From assembly GCA_031270465.1 (NCBI GenBank), contig JAISXP010000155.1, forward strand, positions 1-45,095: a stretch of DNA of 45,095 nucleotides, in the 5' to 3' direction. Positions 1 through 6,967 of the stretch are shown here, in pieces. Numbering within the stretch: position 1 is the stretch's first letter; each line of letters opens with the position of its first letter. The translations under genes and the position numbers were made by a program. The stretch comes from Tannerella sp. (GTDB lineage Bacteria > Bacteroidota > Bacteroidia > Bacteroidales > Tannerellaceae). The notes beneath the pieces are model-generated. The model worked only from the letters and a program-made list of their open reading frames with translations, did no database searches and had not been told where the DNA came from.

Positions 1-31
1 TTGTTTTTCTGAAAAACAGTTTGTATCTTTG
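1..31 (+). promoter_or_regulatory. Bacteroidetes-type promoter at window edge
   Basis: TTG at 1-3 is followed after 20 bases by TATCTTTG at 24-31, which fits the Bacteroidetes -33/-7 pattern. Only weak short frames follow: a 22-codon frame starting at 43, and another open frame reading to about 153. I recognise neither. The promoter could drive a small RNA or a decayed gene. From about 155 to 274 I see only A+T-rich sequence and the AATTACG repeat. Confidence 0.4.
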
Positions 32-218
32 TATCGGGTTTTATGCAGACAAAGGCAAGACAGAGGTGGACAAACAGTACCCTTGGACAAGCCCCAAATC
101 GTACCCCATAAGACTGAAACAACGACTTATCTTACTGTCTTTCAGATAAATAAAAAATCAATTAAAAGTCCTGCGAGGGCTATACATGCTGCGAGAATTT
201 TTACTGATGTTTTCATAT

Positions 219-266
219 AAATTACGAATTATAAATTACGAATTACGAATTATGAATTATGAATTA
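219..266. repeat. AATTACG/AATTATG short tandem repeat
   Basis: About six imperfect 7-9 base units of the form AATTACG or AATTATG run head to tail just downstream of a decayed minus-strand gene. They look like slipped-strand intergenic repeats, not a protein-binding array. Confidence 0.7.
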
Positions 267-274
267 ATTATTTT

Positions 275-432
275 TTACTGCTTTAAGCGTTTTCGTTTTG
301 CCGTCTTTTCTAATCGGAACAGGTACATGCCTGTCGGTAGGCGTTCCGGATAGACGGTTTCATCGGCGACGGTCACCTTTTGGGTATGGATGGCCACACC
401 GGTGGACGTGAACACTGTGAGCGTGCAGGCGT
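275..432 (-). pseudogene. Decayed C-terminal sorting/DUF6383-like domain fragment
   Basis: The minus-strand frame ending at 275 encodes about 50 residues with the pattern of Bacteroidales C-terminal domains: a short beta strand (LTVFTSTG), a Val/Thr-rich strand, then LPTGMYLFRLE and a basic tail. This resembles the end of type IX secretion sorting domains or of DUF6383-type domains, which carry LPxGxYxxR before a Lys-rich end. There is no upstream protein in the same frame. The frame runs into the 433-466 palindrome and then the end of the HU-like gene, so I read this as a remnant cut off by a repeat. A short real gene is less likely. The family assignment is tentative. Confidence 0.35.
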
Positions 433-466
433 ATGGTAGAAATGCACAATTTTGCGTTTCTACCAT
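433..466. repeat. 34-base imperfect palindrome (GGTAGAAAYGCA family)
   Basis: Left arm ATGGTAGAAATGCACAA and right arm TTTTGCGTTTCTACCAT are nearly perfect reverse complements. The central 28 bases (436-463) match the palindrome at 885-912 in length and layout. It lies 14 bases beyond the HU-like stop codon and at the broken edge of the 275-432 fragment. It may also act as a weak terminator. Confidence 0.75.
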
Positions 467-479
467 GCCAACGCCCGCG

Positions 480-857
480 CTATACCGTTCCCTGCTCAAA
501 ATGTATTTCTTCCAGTTTTCTTTTCAGTTCGACGCTGGGGGTGAAGATGATTTTCGTGTCCGAAATCATTCCGGTGTTGAAATCCTTTGCATCGTCGACG
601 CCCTCGCTACCGAACGACACGCGCATCGTCCCCAGTTCGCCGAGGTTGATACTTTTGCCCATCAACAGGTATTTGGGGATGACGTCGGTCAGGCTTTCTA
701 TCACGTTCGATACGTCGCCCCTCGAAAGGGACGAGATGTTGACGATTTCTTTCGTCAGGTCGCTTTTTGCGATTTTGCCGTCGTTTACGGGTGCGGCGTA
801 CCATTTGACCTTGCTCCGGTCTTGCGGGTTTGCCCGCTGAATCAGTTTGTATTTCAT
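480..857 (-). CDS. HU-family DNA-binding protein (Bacteroidetes type)
   Basis: This 125-residue protein begins with the phrase typical of Bacteroidetes HU-related proteins (YKLIQRANPQD near residues 3-13, then KWYAAPVNDGK). It continues with a helical segment (LSRGDVSNVIESLTDVIPKYL) and the beta-arm region GKSINLGELGTMRVSF, ending with a short helix. Members bind DNA without strong sequence preference and help shape the nucleoid or mobile loci. Length is near the usual 120-160 residues. It has no operon partner: palindromic repeats lie on both sides, at 433-466 and 885-912. Family assignment is firm; the cellular role is inferred. Confidence 0.85.
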   Translation of the reverse strand: MKYKLIQRANPQDRSKVKWYAAPVNDGKIAKSDLTKEIVNISSLSRGDVSNVIESLTDVIPKYLLMGKSINLGELGTMRVSFGSEGVDDAKDFNTGMISDTKIIFTPSVELKRKLEEIHFEQGTV

Positions 858-884
858 ATCGGTTTAATTATTTAATGTGTTTCC

Positions 885-912
885 GTAGAGACGCAAAATT
901 TTGCGTTTATAC
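885..912. repeat. 28-base palindromic repeat, second copy
   Basis: GTAGAGACGCAAAATTTTGC continues to TTTATAC, giving an almost perfect 28-base palindrome centred on AAAATTTT. It is a sibling of 436-463, and the two copies bracket the HU-like gene. This is the form of short interspersed palindromes found in many copies in bacterial genomes. Confidence 0.8.
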
Positions 913-967
913 AAATTCCACCTGTTTGACATCTAAATAAATACCTCTGCCGGCGTCGGATAATTTC

Positions 968-1055
968 CATGCGGGAGAAAATTTATTTCCGCACGTGAGA
1001 AAATAAATTTTCATACGGGAGGAAATTTATCTCCATACGGGAGGAAATATACCGC
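968..1055. repeat. Four-unit tandem repeat, exact 22-base period
   Basis: Units start at 968, 990, 1012 and 1034. Units 1, 3 and 4 share CATRCGGGAGRAAAT; unit 2 is more diverged (CGCACGTGAGAAAATAAA). Each of the first three units has an A+T-rich second half. It lies between the AraC-type and HU-like genes and encodes nothing convincing. The 22-base period is about two helical turns, so binding sites on one DNA face are possible, but simple tandem duplication would look the same. Confidence 0.75.
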
Positions 1056-1096
1056 CCGCCGAACGGTACAAAATTAGGTGAATAGCAAAAGTGGGA

Positions 1097-1192
1097 GTGT
1101 CCAAAATGACAATTTTTTTGGTCGGATTGTGTCCAAAACAACAAAACTTTCAGCGGGGCTGTGTCCAAAACGACAAAATCGGACTTATCGGC
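1097..1192. repeat. Three-unit repeat, exact 32-base period (GTGTCCAAAA)
   Basis: GTGTCCAAAA occurs at 1097, 1129 and 1161. Each is followed by a variant of YRACAAAA and then about 14 variable bases. The array sits just downstream of the minus-strand AraC-type gene, whose stop is at 1209. On the minus strand the units read as repeated TTTTGGACAC. The conserved half and variable half recall an array of binding sites or a degraded repeat. It is too short and too irregular to be CRISPR. Confidence 0.75.
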
Positions 1193-1208
1193 GCCCGATT
1201 TTGCGTTT

Positions 1209-2324
1209 TCACTGATTTTTGCGCCAGTTTTTTGGCGTAAGGCTGGTTTGCTTGAGGAACTGTCGTCCGAAATTGCTTTTGTTGTTAAAGCCCGTGTGCA
1301 GCGCCACATCGTGGATGCTCATCTCCGGATGCTGCCGCAGCAGTTTTTGGGCTTCTTCGATGCGCAGTTCGTTAATCCATCCTCGGAAGGTCTGTTTGCA
1401 ATATTTATTAATGTAAGACGACAGATAGTTGCGGTTGGTGTACAGTTCGGCAGCCAGCGTATCGACGGTAATGCCCTGCCGGGTGAACTGCCCTTCGGCT
1501 ACCCATTTCGCCAGTTTTTTTTCGATTGCGACAAAAGCCGTTTCGCAGGCCGCTGCCGGCGTGTTGTCGGCGGGGGGAGGGTTGCCGGTCGTCGGCGCGT
1601 CTTCCACCGCCGTTTCGATGAAGTGAAACCGGAAGGCGTAGTTCAAGAAACAAATGCCAAAGAACGTGTAGAAGAACCACACCGGCACGACGGTAAAGAG
1701 CAGCGATCTGAGATCGGACGTGAACAACTCCGGCAACAGCACCAGCACGCCGATCGTCAGCGCGGCATAAAAAGAAAAGGCTACCCATCGCAGCCGCCCG
1801 GCTACGCTGTCGGAAAAATAGTTGTCCATCTGTTGGCCGAACTGTCGGTAGTTGGCGGTGAACAGCCGCGTGTAGCGTATCAGCTGGATCACATAGAGCA
1901 GGAGTAAGCCGTAAAGCGCCGTGCGGAAACAGTCCGGCGTACAGACGAAATAGACGGCGAAGACCGCTACGACAAACGTCAGGACAAGCGCCAGTTCGCG
2001 GCAGAAGCGACGGCGTTCCATCCACTGCACATTGAGCAGCGTAATCAGCGCCCAGGTGAAAAGGAAAGCCTGCGAAAAGGCAATGGCCAGCGTCACCGTC
2101 TGCGTCAGCGGATCATTGTCGCCGTCCGCATCGCGAAAAACATATTCCATCCCGTTGACAAGAGCGAAAAACAGGTAGGCGCAGGCCATCATCTTCCGCG
2201 CCTTTCGGTAGTTCCGGAGCAGGGGACGTTCCGGTATGGCAATGAACAGAAACAGCAGCCCGAAAATCACAAGCAGGCTGGCGGTTGCGACGATGGAAAG
2301 GGTGTCGTAGAGTTCGTGAATCAT
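1209..2324 (-). CDS. Membrane-anchored AraC-family regulator
   Basis: The protein has 371 residues. The first ~235 are strongly hydrophobic with about seven membrane-spanning segments (for example near 8-29, 46-62, 79-99, 112-145, 184-200, 213-232). A Pro/Ala-rich linker follows, then a C-terminal AraC helix-turn-helix domain from about 263 to 371, recognisable by ELRIEEAQKLLRQHPEMSIHDVA and GFNNKSNFGRQFLKQTSLTPKNWR. Such proteins are thought to sense a membrane or extracellular signal and bind DNA with the cytoplasmic domain. It is transcribed away from the polyene-type cluster that starts at 2921, so it is a reasonable candidate regulator of that cluster, but nothing in the sequence proves this. 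Confidence 0.9.
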   Translation of the reverse strand: MIHELYDTLSIVATASLLVIFGLLFLFIAIPERPLLRNYRKARKMMACAYLFFALVNGMEYVFRDADGDNDPLTQTVTLAIAFSQAFLFTWALITLLNVQWMERRRFCRELALVLTFVVAVFAVYFVCTPDCFRTALYGLLLLYVIQLIRYTRLFTANYRQFGQQMDNYFSDSVAGRLRWVAFSFYAALTIGVLVLLPELFTSDLRSLLFTVVPVWFFYTFFGICFLNYAFRFHFIETAVEDAPTTGNPPPADNTPAAACETAFVAIEKKLAKWVAEGQFTRQGITVDTLAAELYTNRNYLSSYINKYCKQTFRGWINELRIEEAQKLLRQHPEMSIHDVALHTGFNNKSNFGRQFLKQTSLTPKNWRKNQ

Positions 2325-2690
2325 CGTTCTTCCGGTTTAAAGGATTTCAAATGATTCATCGGCAGCCGGAAACGGCGGCCGGATAAAAACAGACGGCGGA
2401 TGCGCCTTTAACTCGCTATTTATAAAGGAATTACCCCCCCCCATAGGGGATACGCAGGGTTTCGTCCGGCCGGGTCGACAGGAATCCTCCCGGTACCGCA
2501 AAGCCGGCTTTCCGACGCAGCAGGCGCTTGATAACCCCCCACGGTCAAAACGGATGTAATTGCTTTTTCTCATAATCTTCTGTTTGCTGTCGGCTAAATA
2601 TTTCACAAATGTAGTGATTTTGGAGAAAACCGGCCGGTGATTGTCGCTTTTTATTTTTTTGGGATGCGAAATAAATAAACGGTAGCAGTC

Positions 2691-2771
2691 TTCCCGTGTC
2701 CCGTTAGGGACGCAATGTTGGTAGAAACAGGCAACCCACCTCCGATACATCGTCCCCACGGGACACGGGAA
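2691..2771. repeat. 81-base inverted repeat with 21-22 base arms
   Basis: Left arm 2691-2712 begins TTCCCGTGTCCCGT and right arm 2751-2771 is its reverse complement with one mismatch and one gap. The 38-base loop includes GGTAGAAAC, which recalls the palindromes at 433-466 and 885-912. The form suggests a REP/MITE-like element. It is too far upstream of 2921, and lacks a T-run, to be a terminator for known genes. Confidence 0.75.
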
Positions 2772-2867
2772 TCGAACCGTTACATGCTATATATTTCGCG
2801 TGCCTAAAAATAAAACGCGACAATTTGAATTGCACCCAACGAATGAATGGAGATGTAAAAAAAAGCG

Positions 2868-2875
2868 TATCTTTG
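2868..2875 (+). promoter_or_regulatory. -7 element of the biosynthetic cluster promoter
   Basis: TATCTTTG fits TANNTTTG and lies 45 bases before the methyltransferase start. I see no clear -33 TTTG at the right distance, which would suit a promoter that needs an activator. Confidence 0.5.
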
Positions 2876-2920
2876 CATCCTGATTAAAAAAACATTATTT
2901 ACCGTCAAGATAAAAAACGT

Positions 2921-4012
2921 ATGATGAGACTTTTTTCTGCCTTAGAAAAGATATATACGAAAGAAAACCTGTCTGCATTGCAGGCGCAGCGGCTGGCACA
3001 CGAGATTTCGTTCGGTCCGGTCGTTTTTCAGGCGTCGCGCCTGATGGTTAAATTCGGTATCATGCAGTTGCTGATAGATTCCAAAGAGGGACTGACGATC
3101 GACGAGGTTGCAGAAAAGACAGGGCTTTCGCACTATGCCGCACAGGTTTTGCTCGAGTCATCACTCACCATCGGGACAACGATTTATGCAGAGGGTCGTT
3201 TCACTGCCTCCAAAGCCGGCTGGTTTTTGCTGAACGATCCGATGGTGAAAGTAAATATGGCATTCAACCACGATGTCAACTATCTGGGCTGGTTTCGTCT
3301 GGAAGAAGCCCTGCTGAACGGCACACCCGAAGGACTGAAAGTGTTCGGAGACTGGAAAACCATCTACGAAGGCTTGTCGGCTCTTCCTGCACAGGTGCAA
3401 AAAAGCTGGTTCGATTTTGACCATTACTATTCCGACGAAGCATTCGACGAAGCTCTCAAAATCGTATTCGCCGGTCATCCCCGCACACTGCTCGACGTGG
3501 GCGGCAATACGGGACGATGGGCTTTGCGGTGCGTGGATTATAATGACGGCATACAAGTCACGGTCATGGATTTGCCCTCGCAACTGGAAATGATGAAACA
3601 GCAAACGGCCGGCAGGAAGGGCGCCGAACGGATTTCGGGTCATGCCGCCGACTTGCTGGACAGGTCTGTCCCTTTCCCCGCCGGTTTCGACGTCGTCTGG
3701 ATGAGCCAGTTCCTCGACTGCTTCTCGGACGAAGAAGTCACGGGCATCCTCACCCGCACAGCCGCCTCGATGGATGCCGGCGCTACGCTCTTTATCATGG
3801 AAACGTTCTGGGACAGGCAACGCTTCGAAACAGCCGCCTACTGCCTTGCGCACATAAGCCTTTACTTTACGGCAATGGCCAACGGCAACAGCAAAATGTA
3901 TCATTCCGAAGACATGATACGCTGCGTGGAAGCCGCCGGTCTTGAAATTGAAAAAATAATCGACGGACTGGGAAAAGCGCATACCCTCCTCGTGTGTAAA
4001 AGAAAACAGTGA
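2921..4012 (+). CDS. SAM-dependent O-methyltransferase (first gene of polyene-type cluster)
   Basis: A 363-residue protein of the methyltransferase-2 (acetylserotonin O-methyltransferase-like) type. The N-terminal ~100 residues form the winged-helix dimerisation region (LTIDEVAEKTGLSHYAAQVLLE). The SAM site is the glycine-rich LLDVGGNTG at residues 190-198, and the acidic motif IV region includes FDVVWMSQFLDCFSDEE. It would transfer a methyl group to a hydroxyl of a small aromatic or polyene substrate. Related methyltransferases occur in Bacteroidetes polyene pigment clusters, where they are thought to decorate the aryl head; that role is inferred. ATG at 2924 is an equally possible start. 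It overlaps the next gene by one base. Confidence 0.88.
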   Translation: MMRLFSALEKIYTKENLSALQAQRLAHEISFGPVVFQASRLMVKFGIMQLLIDSKEGLTIDEVAEKTGLSHYAAQVLLESSLTIGTTIYAEGRFTASKAGWFLLNDPMVKVNMAFNHDVNYLGWFRLEEALLNGTPEGLKVFGDWKTIYEGLSALPAQVQKSWFDFDHYYSDEAFDEALKIVFAGHPRTLLDVGGNTGRWALRCVDYNDGIQVTVMDLPSQLEMMKQQTAGRKGAERISGHAADLLDRSVPFPAGFDVVWMSQFLDCFSDEEVTGILTRTAASMDAGATLFIMETFWDRQRFETAAYCLAHISLYFTAMANGNSKMYHSEDMIRCVEAAGLEIEKIIDGLGKAHTLLVCKRKQ

Positions 4013-4455
4013 TGCCGTTCGACGAGATAGACATACTGGACATACTGCCGCAACGGCCGCCTTTCGTGATGATCGGAAAGCTGCTGCATGTCGACGAACG
4101 TGTTACGCGCACCTCGCTGCTCGTGTGCGATGACAATATATTCTGCGAACACGGGCAGCTGACGGAATCGGGCGTCATCGAAAATATCGCCCAGACATGC
4201 GCCGCCCGCATGGGCTACATTAATAAATATGTGAGCAACGACACGGTGAAACTCGGATTTATCGGTTCCATCCGCAACATGGAAATCGTCCGGCTGCCCC
4301 TGACCGGCGAAACCCTCGTGACACAGATAGATGTGCAGGAAGAGATCTTCAGGATGACGCTGGTATACGCAACGGTCAGAGTCGAAGACGAACTCATCGC
4401 GTCGAGCGAAATGAAAATATCAATAACCGACATTGAACGTCAGGAAAATGAATGA
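4012..4455 (+). CDS. Hotdog-fold 3-hydroxyacyl-ACP dehydratase-like protein (FabZ/ApeI family)
   Basis: I use ATG at 4012, which overlaps the methyltransferase stop, in preference to GTG one codon upstream. The 147 residues form a single hotdog domain: LPQRPPFVMIGKLL near 12-25, then SGVIENIAQT at 53-62, where Glu57 fits the catalytic acid of FabZ-type dehydratases (ExxAQ). The catalytic His of the usual GHFP motif is not present at the expected place; the region reads NIFCEHGQLTE. A dehydratase is required at each round to form the conjugated double bonds. The later hotdog domain at 10629 has the opposite residue pattern (His present, Glu absent), so the two may work as a heterodimer. Confidence 0.82.
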   Translation: MPFDEIDILDILPQRPPFVMIGKLLHVDERVTRTSLLVCDDNIFCEHGQLTESGVIENIAQTCAARMGYINKYVSNDTVKLGFIGSIRNMEIVRLPLTGETLVTQIDVQEEIFRMTLVYATVRVEDELIASSEMKISITDIERQENE

Positions 4456-4879
4456 AAAGAACAATATACTGAAGGCTTCCGTGGAGATTAAGATTCGCTT
4501 CAGCGAAGTCGATTCGATGAACATCGTCTGGCACGGCTCACATGCGCTCTATTTCGAAGATGCACGCGAAGCCTTCGGCGCAAAATATGGACTTGGCTAC
4601 CTTGATATTTTCGCCAACGGGTATTACGCACCGTTGACGGACTTGCGTTTCAGCTATAAAAAACCGCTGATATACGGGCGGAAAGCACACGTCGACATTA
4701 CATACCGGCATACCGAAGCCGCCAAAATCGTTTTCGACTACGAGATATTCGATTCGGAAGACGGCTCGCAGGCCGCCACAGGCTCTTCGACGCAGGTCTT
4801 CCTCGATACGCAATACCGGCTGGTATGGACGAATCCGCCTTTCTACGAGGAATGGCAACGAAAATGGGGCTTGATATGA
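4448..4879 (+). CDS. Acyl-CoA/ACP thioesterase, 4-hydroxybenzoyl-CoA thioesterase family
   Basis: ATG at 4448 overlaps the previous gene by eight bases and gives 143 residues; no ATG lies further upstream in frame within a reasonable distance. The signature IRFSEVDSMNIVWHGSHALYFEDARE near residues 14-39 is split here as RFSEVDSMNIVWHG plus YFEDARE, the YbgC/4HBT pattern with the catalytic Asp. Aryl-polyene clusters encode a thioesterase of this family that probably edits or releases ACP-bound chains. It overlaps the downstream ketosynthase start by four bases (ATGA), which indicates translational coupling. Confidence 0.88.
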   Translation: MNEKNNILKASVEIKIRFSEVDSMNIVWHGSHALYFEDAREAFGAKYGLGYLDIFANGYYAPLTDLRFSYKKPLIYGRKAHVDITYRHTEAAKIVFDYEIFDSEDGSQAATGSSTQVFLDTQYRLVWTNPPFYEEWQRKWGLI

Positions 4880-6699
4880 TAAAGCAGACAGGAAACAATA
4901 TCATTTCGTCACTGGGATTCACGGCTCTGGAAAATTACGAATCGGTGAAATCGGGTCGTTCGGGCGTCGCGCGCTACGAGAACTGCATGGGTCTGCCCGA
5001 ACCGTTCATGGCTTCGCTGATCGACCGGGAACGGCTGAACGACTGTTTTGCCACGCTCCGTTCCTGTACGGACGATTACACACCCCTCGAAAAAGCGGCA
5101 ATCCTGTCGATACACGACGCCGCAACGCAAGCCCGTGTTGACTTGTCTGCTCCGCGCGTCCTGTTTCTGCTGTCAACGACCAAAGGCAACGTCCATCTGC
5201 TCGATGAAAATGAAAACCGACACCATCCCGACGCCGCCTGTCTGTGGTATTCGGCGCAACGCATAGCCGATTATTTCGGCAATCCCAACACGCCATCCGT
5301 CATATCCAACGCCTGCATATCGGGAGCCTGCGCTCAAATCGAAGCCTTGCGGCAATTGAATGCGGGCATGTACGACTGCGCCGTGGTGACGGGTGTCGAC
5401 ATGCTGTCCGGATTTATCATTTCGGGGTTTCAGTCGTTCAAAGCCCTGTCTTCCGGTGTCTGCCGTCCGTTCGACGCATCGCACGACGGGTTGAATCTCG
5501 GAGAGGCCGCCTCCACCATTATCTACCGGAAGGCCGACGAAACGGATATGAGCGGCGTCACGCTGATATGCGGCGCCGTACGCAACGATGCCAATCACAT
5601 CTCAGGCCCTTCACGGACGGGCGAAGGCTGTTTTCTCGCCTTGCAGTCAGTTACGAAAGAAGTGAATACGAACGACCTTGCATTCATCAGCGCACACGGG
5701 ACGGCTACGGTATATAACGACCGGATGGAGGCCGTCGCCCTTGCGCGCGCAGGACTTGACGGCGTGCCTGTGAACGGGCTGAAAGGTTATTTCGGACATA
5801 CACTGGGGGCGGCCGGCGTTCTTGAAAGCGTGATTTCGTCGTACGCACTGGCCGACCGTACGATTTTGCCGACGCCGGGCTTCACCGCAGGCGAGGCCGA
5901 TTCGACGCTTCGCATAACCGACCGGATTGCCCGCACGGAAAAACCGTATTTCATCAAGACGCTTTCGGGCTTTGGAGGCTGCAATGCGGCATTGCTGTTT
6001 CATTTCTCTCCGAAGAAAAGCGGGGATTCGAAGATTCAAAGATTCAAGGCTCCAGCGGCAATGCCGGCGCTTTACATATACAGGCATTGCCGCATCTCCG
6101 GCGGACGTGCGACGGTGGACGGAAAAACAGTCTTCGCCGGACAGGAAACGGAAAGCGGGAAGTTCCTCACCGCGCTGTACCGCTCGCTGAAAACGGACTA
6201 TCCGAAGTTTTTCAAGATGGACAACTTGTCGAAGCTCGGCTTTCTGGCGTCCGAACTGATTCTTCGCGAAGAGGCCTCGCGTTTTACGCCGTGTGTGGAC
6301 AGGGCTGTCGTTGGTTTCAACCGAAGTTCGTCGCTTGATACCGACATCGCATACCAGGCTACGATTCGCCATGCGGACGATTTTTTTCCCAGCCCTTCCG
6401 TCTTCGTTTATACGCTTCCGAACATCGTCACCGCCGAAATTGCCATCCGCAACAGGATATACGGCGAAACGTCGTTTTACGTTTGCGCACATTTCAATGC
6501 AGGACAGATAGCGACGACGGCAGGCCACGTTTTCCGGGATGGAAGCGTCCGCCATGCGCTGGTTGCATGGGTGGATTATTTCGACGGACAGTACGACGCG
6601 CTGATGTGGCTGACAGGAACTGCGCCGCCGGACGACACATTGCCGGGAATACCTTTTTCGGCAGACAAATTACAGGAAATATATTACAATCAAAATTAA
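4876..6699 (+). CDS. Beta-ketoacyl-ACP synthase fused to a degenerate ketosynthase-like domain
   Basis: ATG at 4876 overlaps the thioesterase stop. Residues 1-380 are a complete ketosynthase with Cys147 in SNACISGAC, His274 in SAHGTAT and His308 in GHTLGAAG. Residues about 396-607 form a second domain that matches the small 3-oxoacyl-synthase-like proteins of Bacteroidetes pigment clusters (YPKFFKMDNLSKLGFLASEL, NRSSSLDTDIAYQATI, VFVYTLPNIVTAEIAIRN). It lacks a nucleophilic Cys. In related clusters I know this domain as a separate gene; here the junction is a linker (GDSKIQRFK, about 383-391) encoded by a GATTC-type repeat, and Met396 looks like the old start. The first domain should extend the chain; the second may be structural. 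Confidence 0.85.
   Translation: MIKQTGNNIISSLGFTALENYESVKSGRSGVARYENCMGLPEPFMASLIDRERLNDCFATLRSCTDDYTPLEKAAILSIHDAATQARVDLSAPRVLFLLSTTKGNVHLLDENENRHHPDAACLWYSAQRIADYFGNPNTPSVISNACISGACAQIEALRQLNAGMYDCAVVTGVDMLSGFIISGFQSFKALSSGVCRPFDASHDGLNLGEAASTIIYRKADETDMSGVTLICGAVRNDANHISGPSRTGEGCFLALQSVTKEVNTNDLAFISAHGTATVYNDRMEAVALARAGLDGVPVNGLKGYFGHTLGAAGVLESVISSYALADRTILPTPGFTAGEADSTLRITDRIARTEKPYFIKTLSGFGGCNAALLFHFSPKKSGDSKIQRFKAPAAMPALYIYRHCRISGGRATVDGKTVFAGQETESGKFLTALYRSLKTDYPKFFKMDNLSKLGFLASELILREEASRFTPCVDRAVVGFNRSSSLDTDIAYQATIRHADDFFPSPSVFVYTLPNIVTAEIAIRNRIYGETSFYVCAHFNAGQIATTAGHVFRDGSVRHALVAWVDYFDGQYDALMWLTGTAPPDDTLPGIPFSADKLQEIYYNQN
6021..6053 (+). repeat. GATTC-type repeat forming the KS/KS-like linker
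   Basis: GGATTCGAAGATTCAAAGAT followed by TCAAGG lies inside the reading frame and encodes DSKIQRFK (Asp384 to Lys391). The same motif occurs at 11001-11054, 13362-13402 and 28551-28602, with a shorter relative at 18861-18879. Confidence 0.75.
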
Positions 6700-6707
6700 A
6701 TGACAAT

Positions 6708-6965
6708 ATGGATAAACTGATTCTAAAGTTGAAAGAAGAGATTATCGAAGTTTTGAATCTCGAAGACATTACGCCGGCCGACATCGACGAAAACGCACCA
6801 CTCTTCGGAGACGGACTGGGGCTTGATTCCATCGACGCGCTCGAGCTGATTGTCCTGATGGAAAAGAATTACGGCATCAAGTTGAAAGACCCTTCGCAGG
6901 GACGCGATCTTTTCAAGTCCGTACGTATCCTTGCCGAATATATTCAGGCAAACAGAACAAAATAA
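6708..6965 (+). CDS. Acyl carrier protein
   Basis: An 85-residue acidic four-helix protein. Ser41 in GLGLDSIDALEL is the phosphopantetheine site. The start is ATG at 6708; the frame is open upstream but only as a shadow of the ketosynthase, and translation from 6708 gives a standard ACP length. It would carry the growing chain between the ketosynthases, dehydratases and oxidoreductases of this cluster. The gap to the next gene is two bases. No phosphopantetheinyl transferase is encoded in the window, so a housekeeping enzyme must activate it. Confidence 0.95.
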   Translation: MDKLILKLKEEIIEVLNLEDITPADIDENAPLFGDGLGLDSIDALELIVLMEKNYGIKLKDPSQGRDLFKSVRILAEYIQANRTK

Positions 6966-6967
6966 TC

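Larger units (their letters stand above)
2325..2920. other. Divergent intergenic region before the biosynthetic cluster
   Basis: These 596 bases hold a run of eight C at about 2443-2450, a minus-strand -7 element TACATTTG (read from 2613 to 2606) followed by a 78-codon minus frame starting at 2573 that I do not recognise, a large inverted repeat at 2691-2771, and a plus-strand -7 element at 2868-2875. The minus frame has odd composition and no domain, so I did not call it a gene. Confidence 0.5.

Noticed and set aside
29-220. 63-codon plus-strand frame at the window start
   Set aside because: It lacks recognisable features, runs into repeat sequence, and its start lies on the promoter.
1097-1192. 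Possible CRISPR array
   Set aside because: Three units with short, imperfect repeats and 14-base variable parts do not meet CRISPR form, and no cas genes are present.
983-1309. 108-codon minus-strand frame over the 22- and 32-base arrays
   Set aside because: Its repeated residues come from the DNA repeats, and it overlaps the end of the AraC-type gene.
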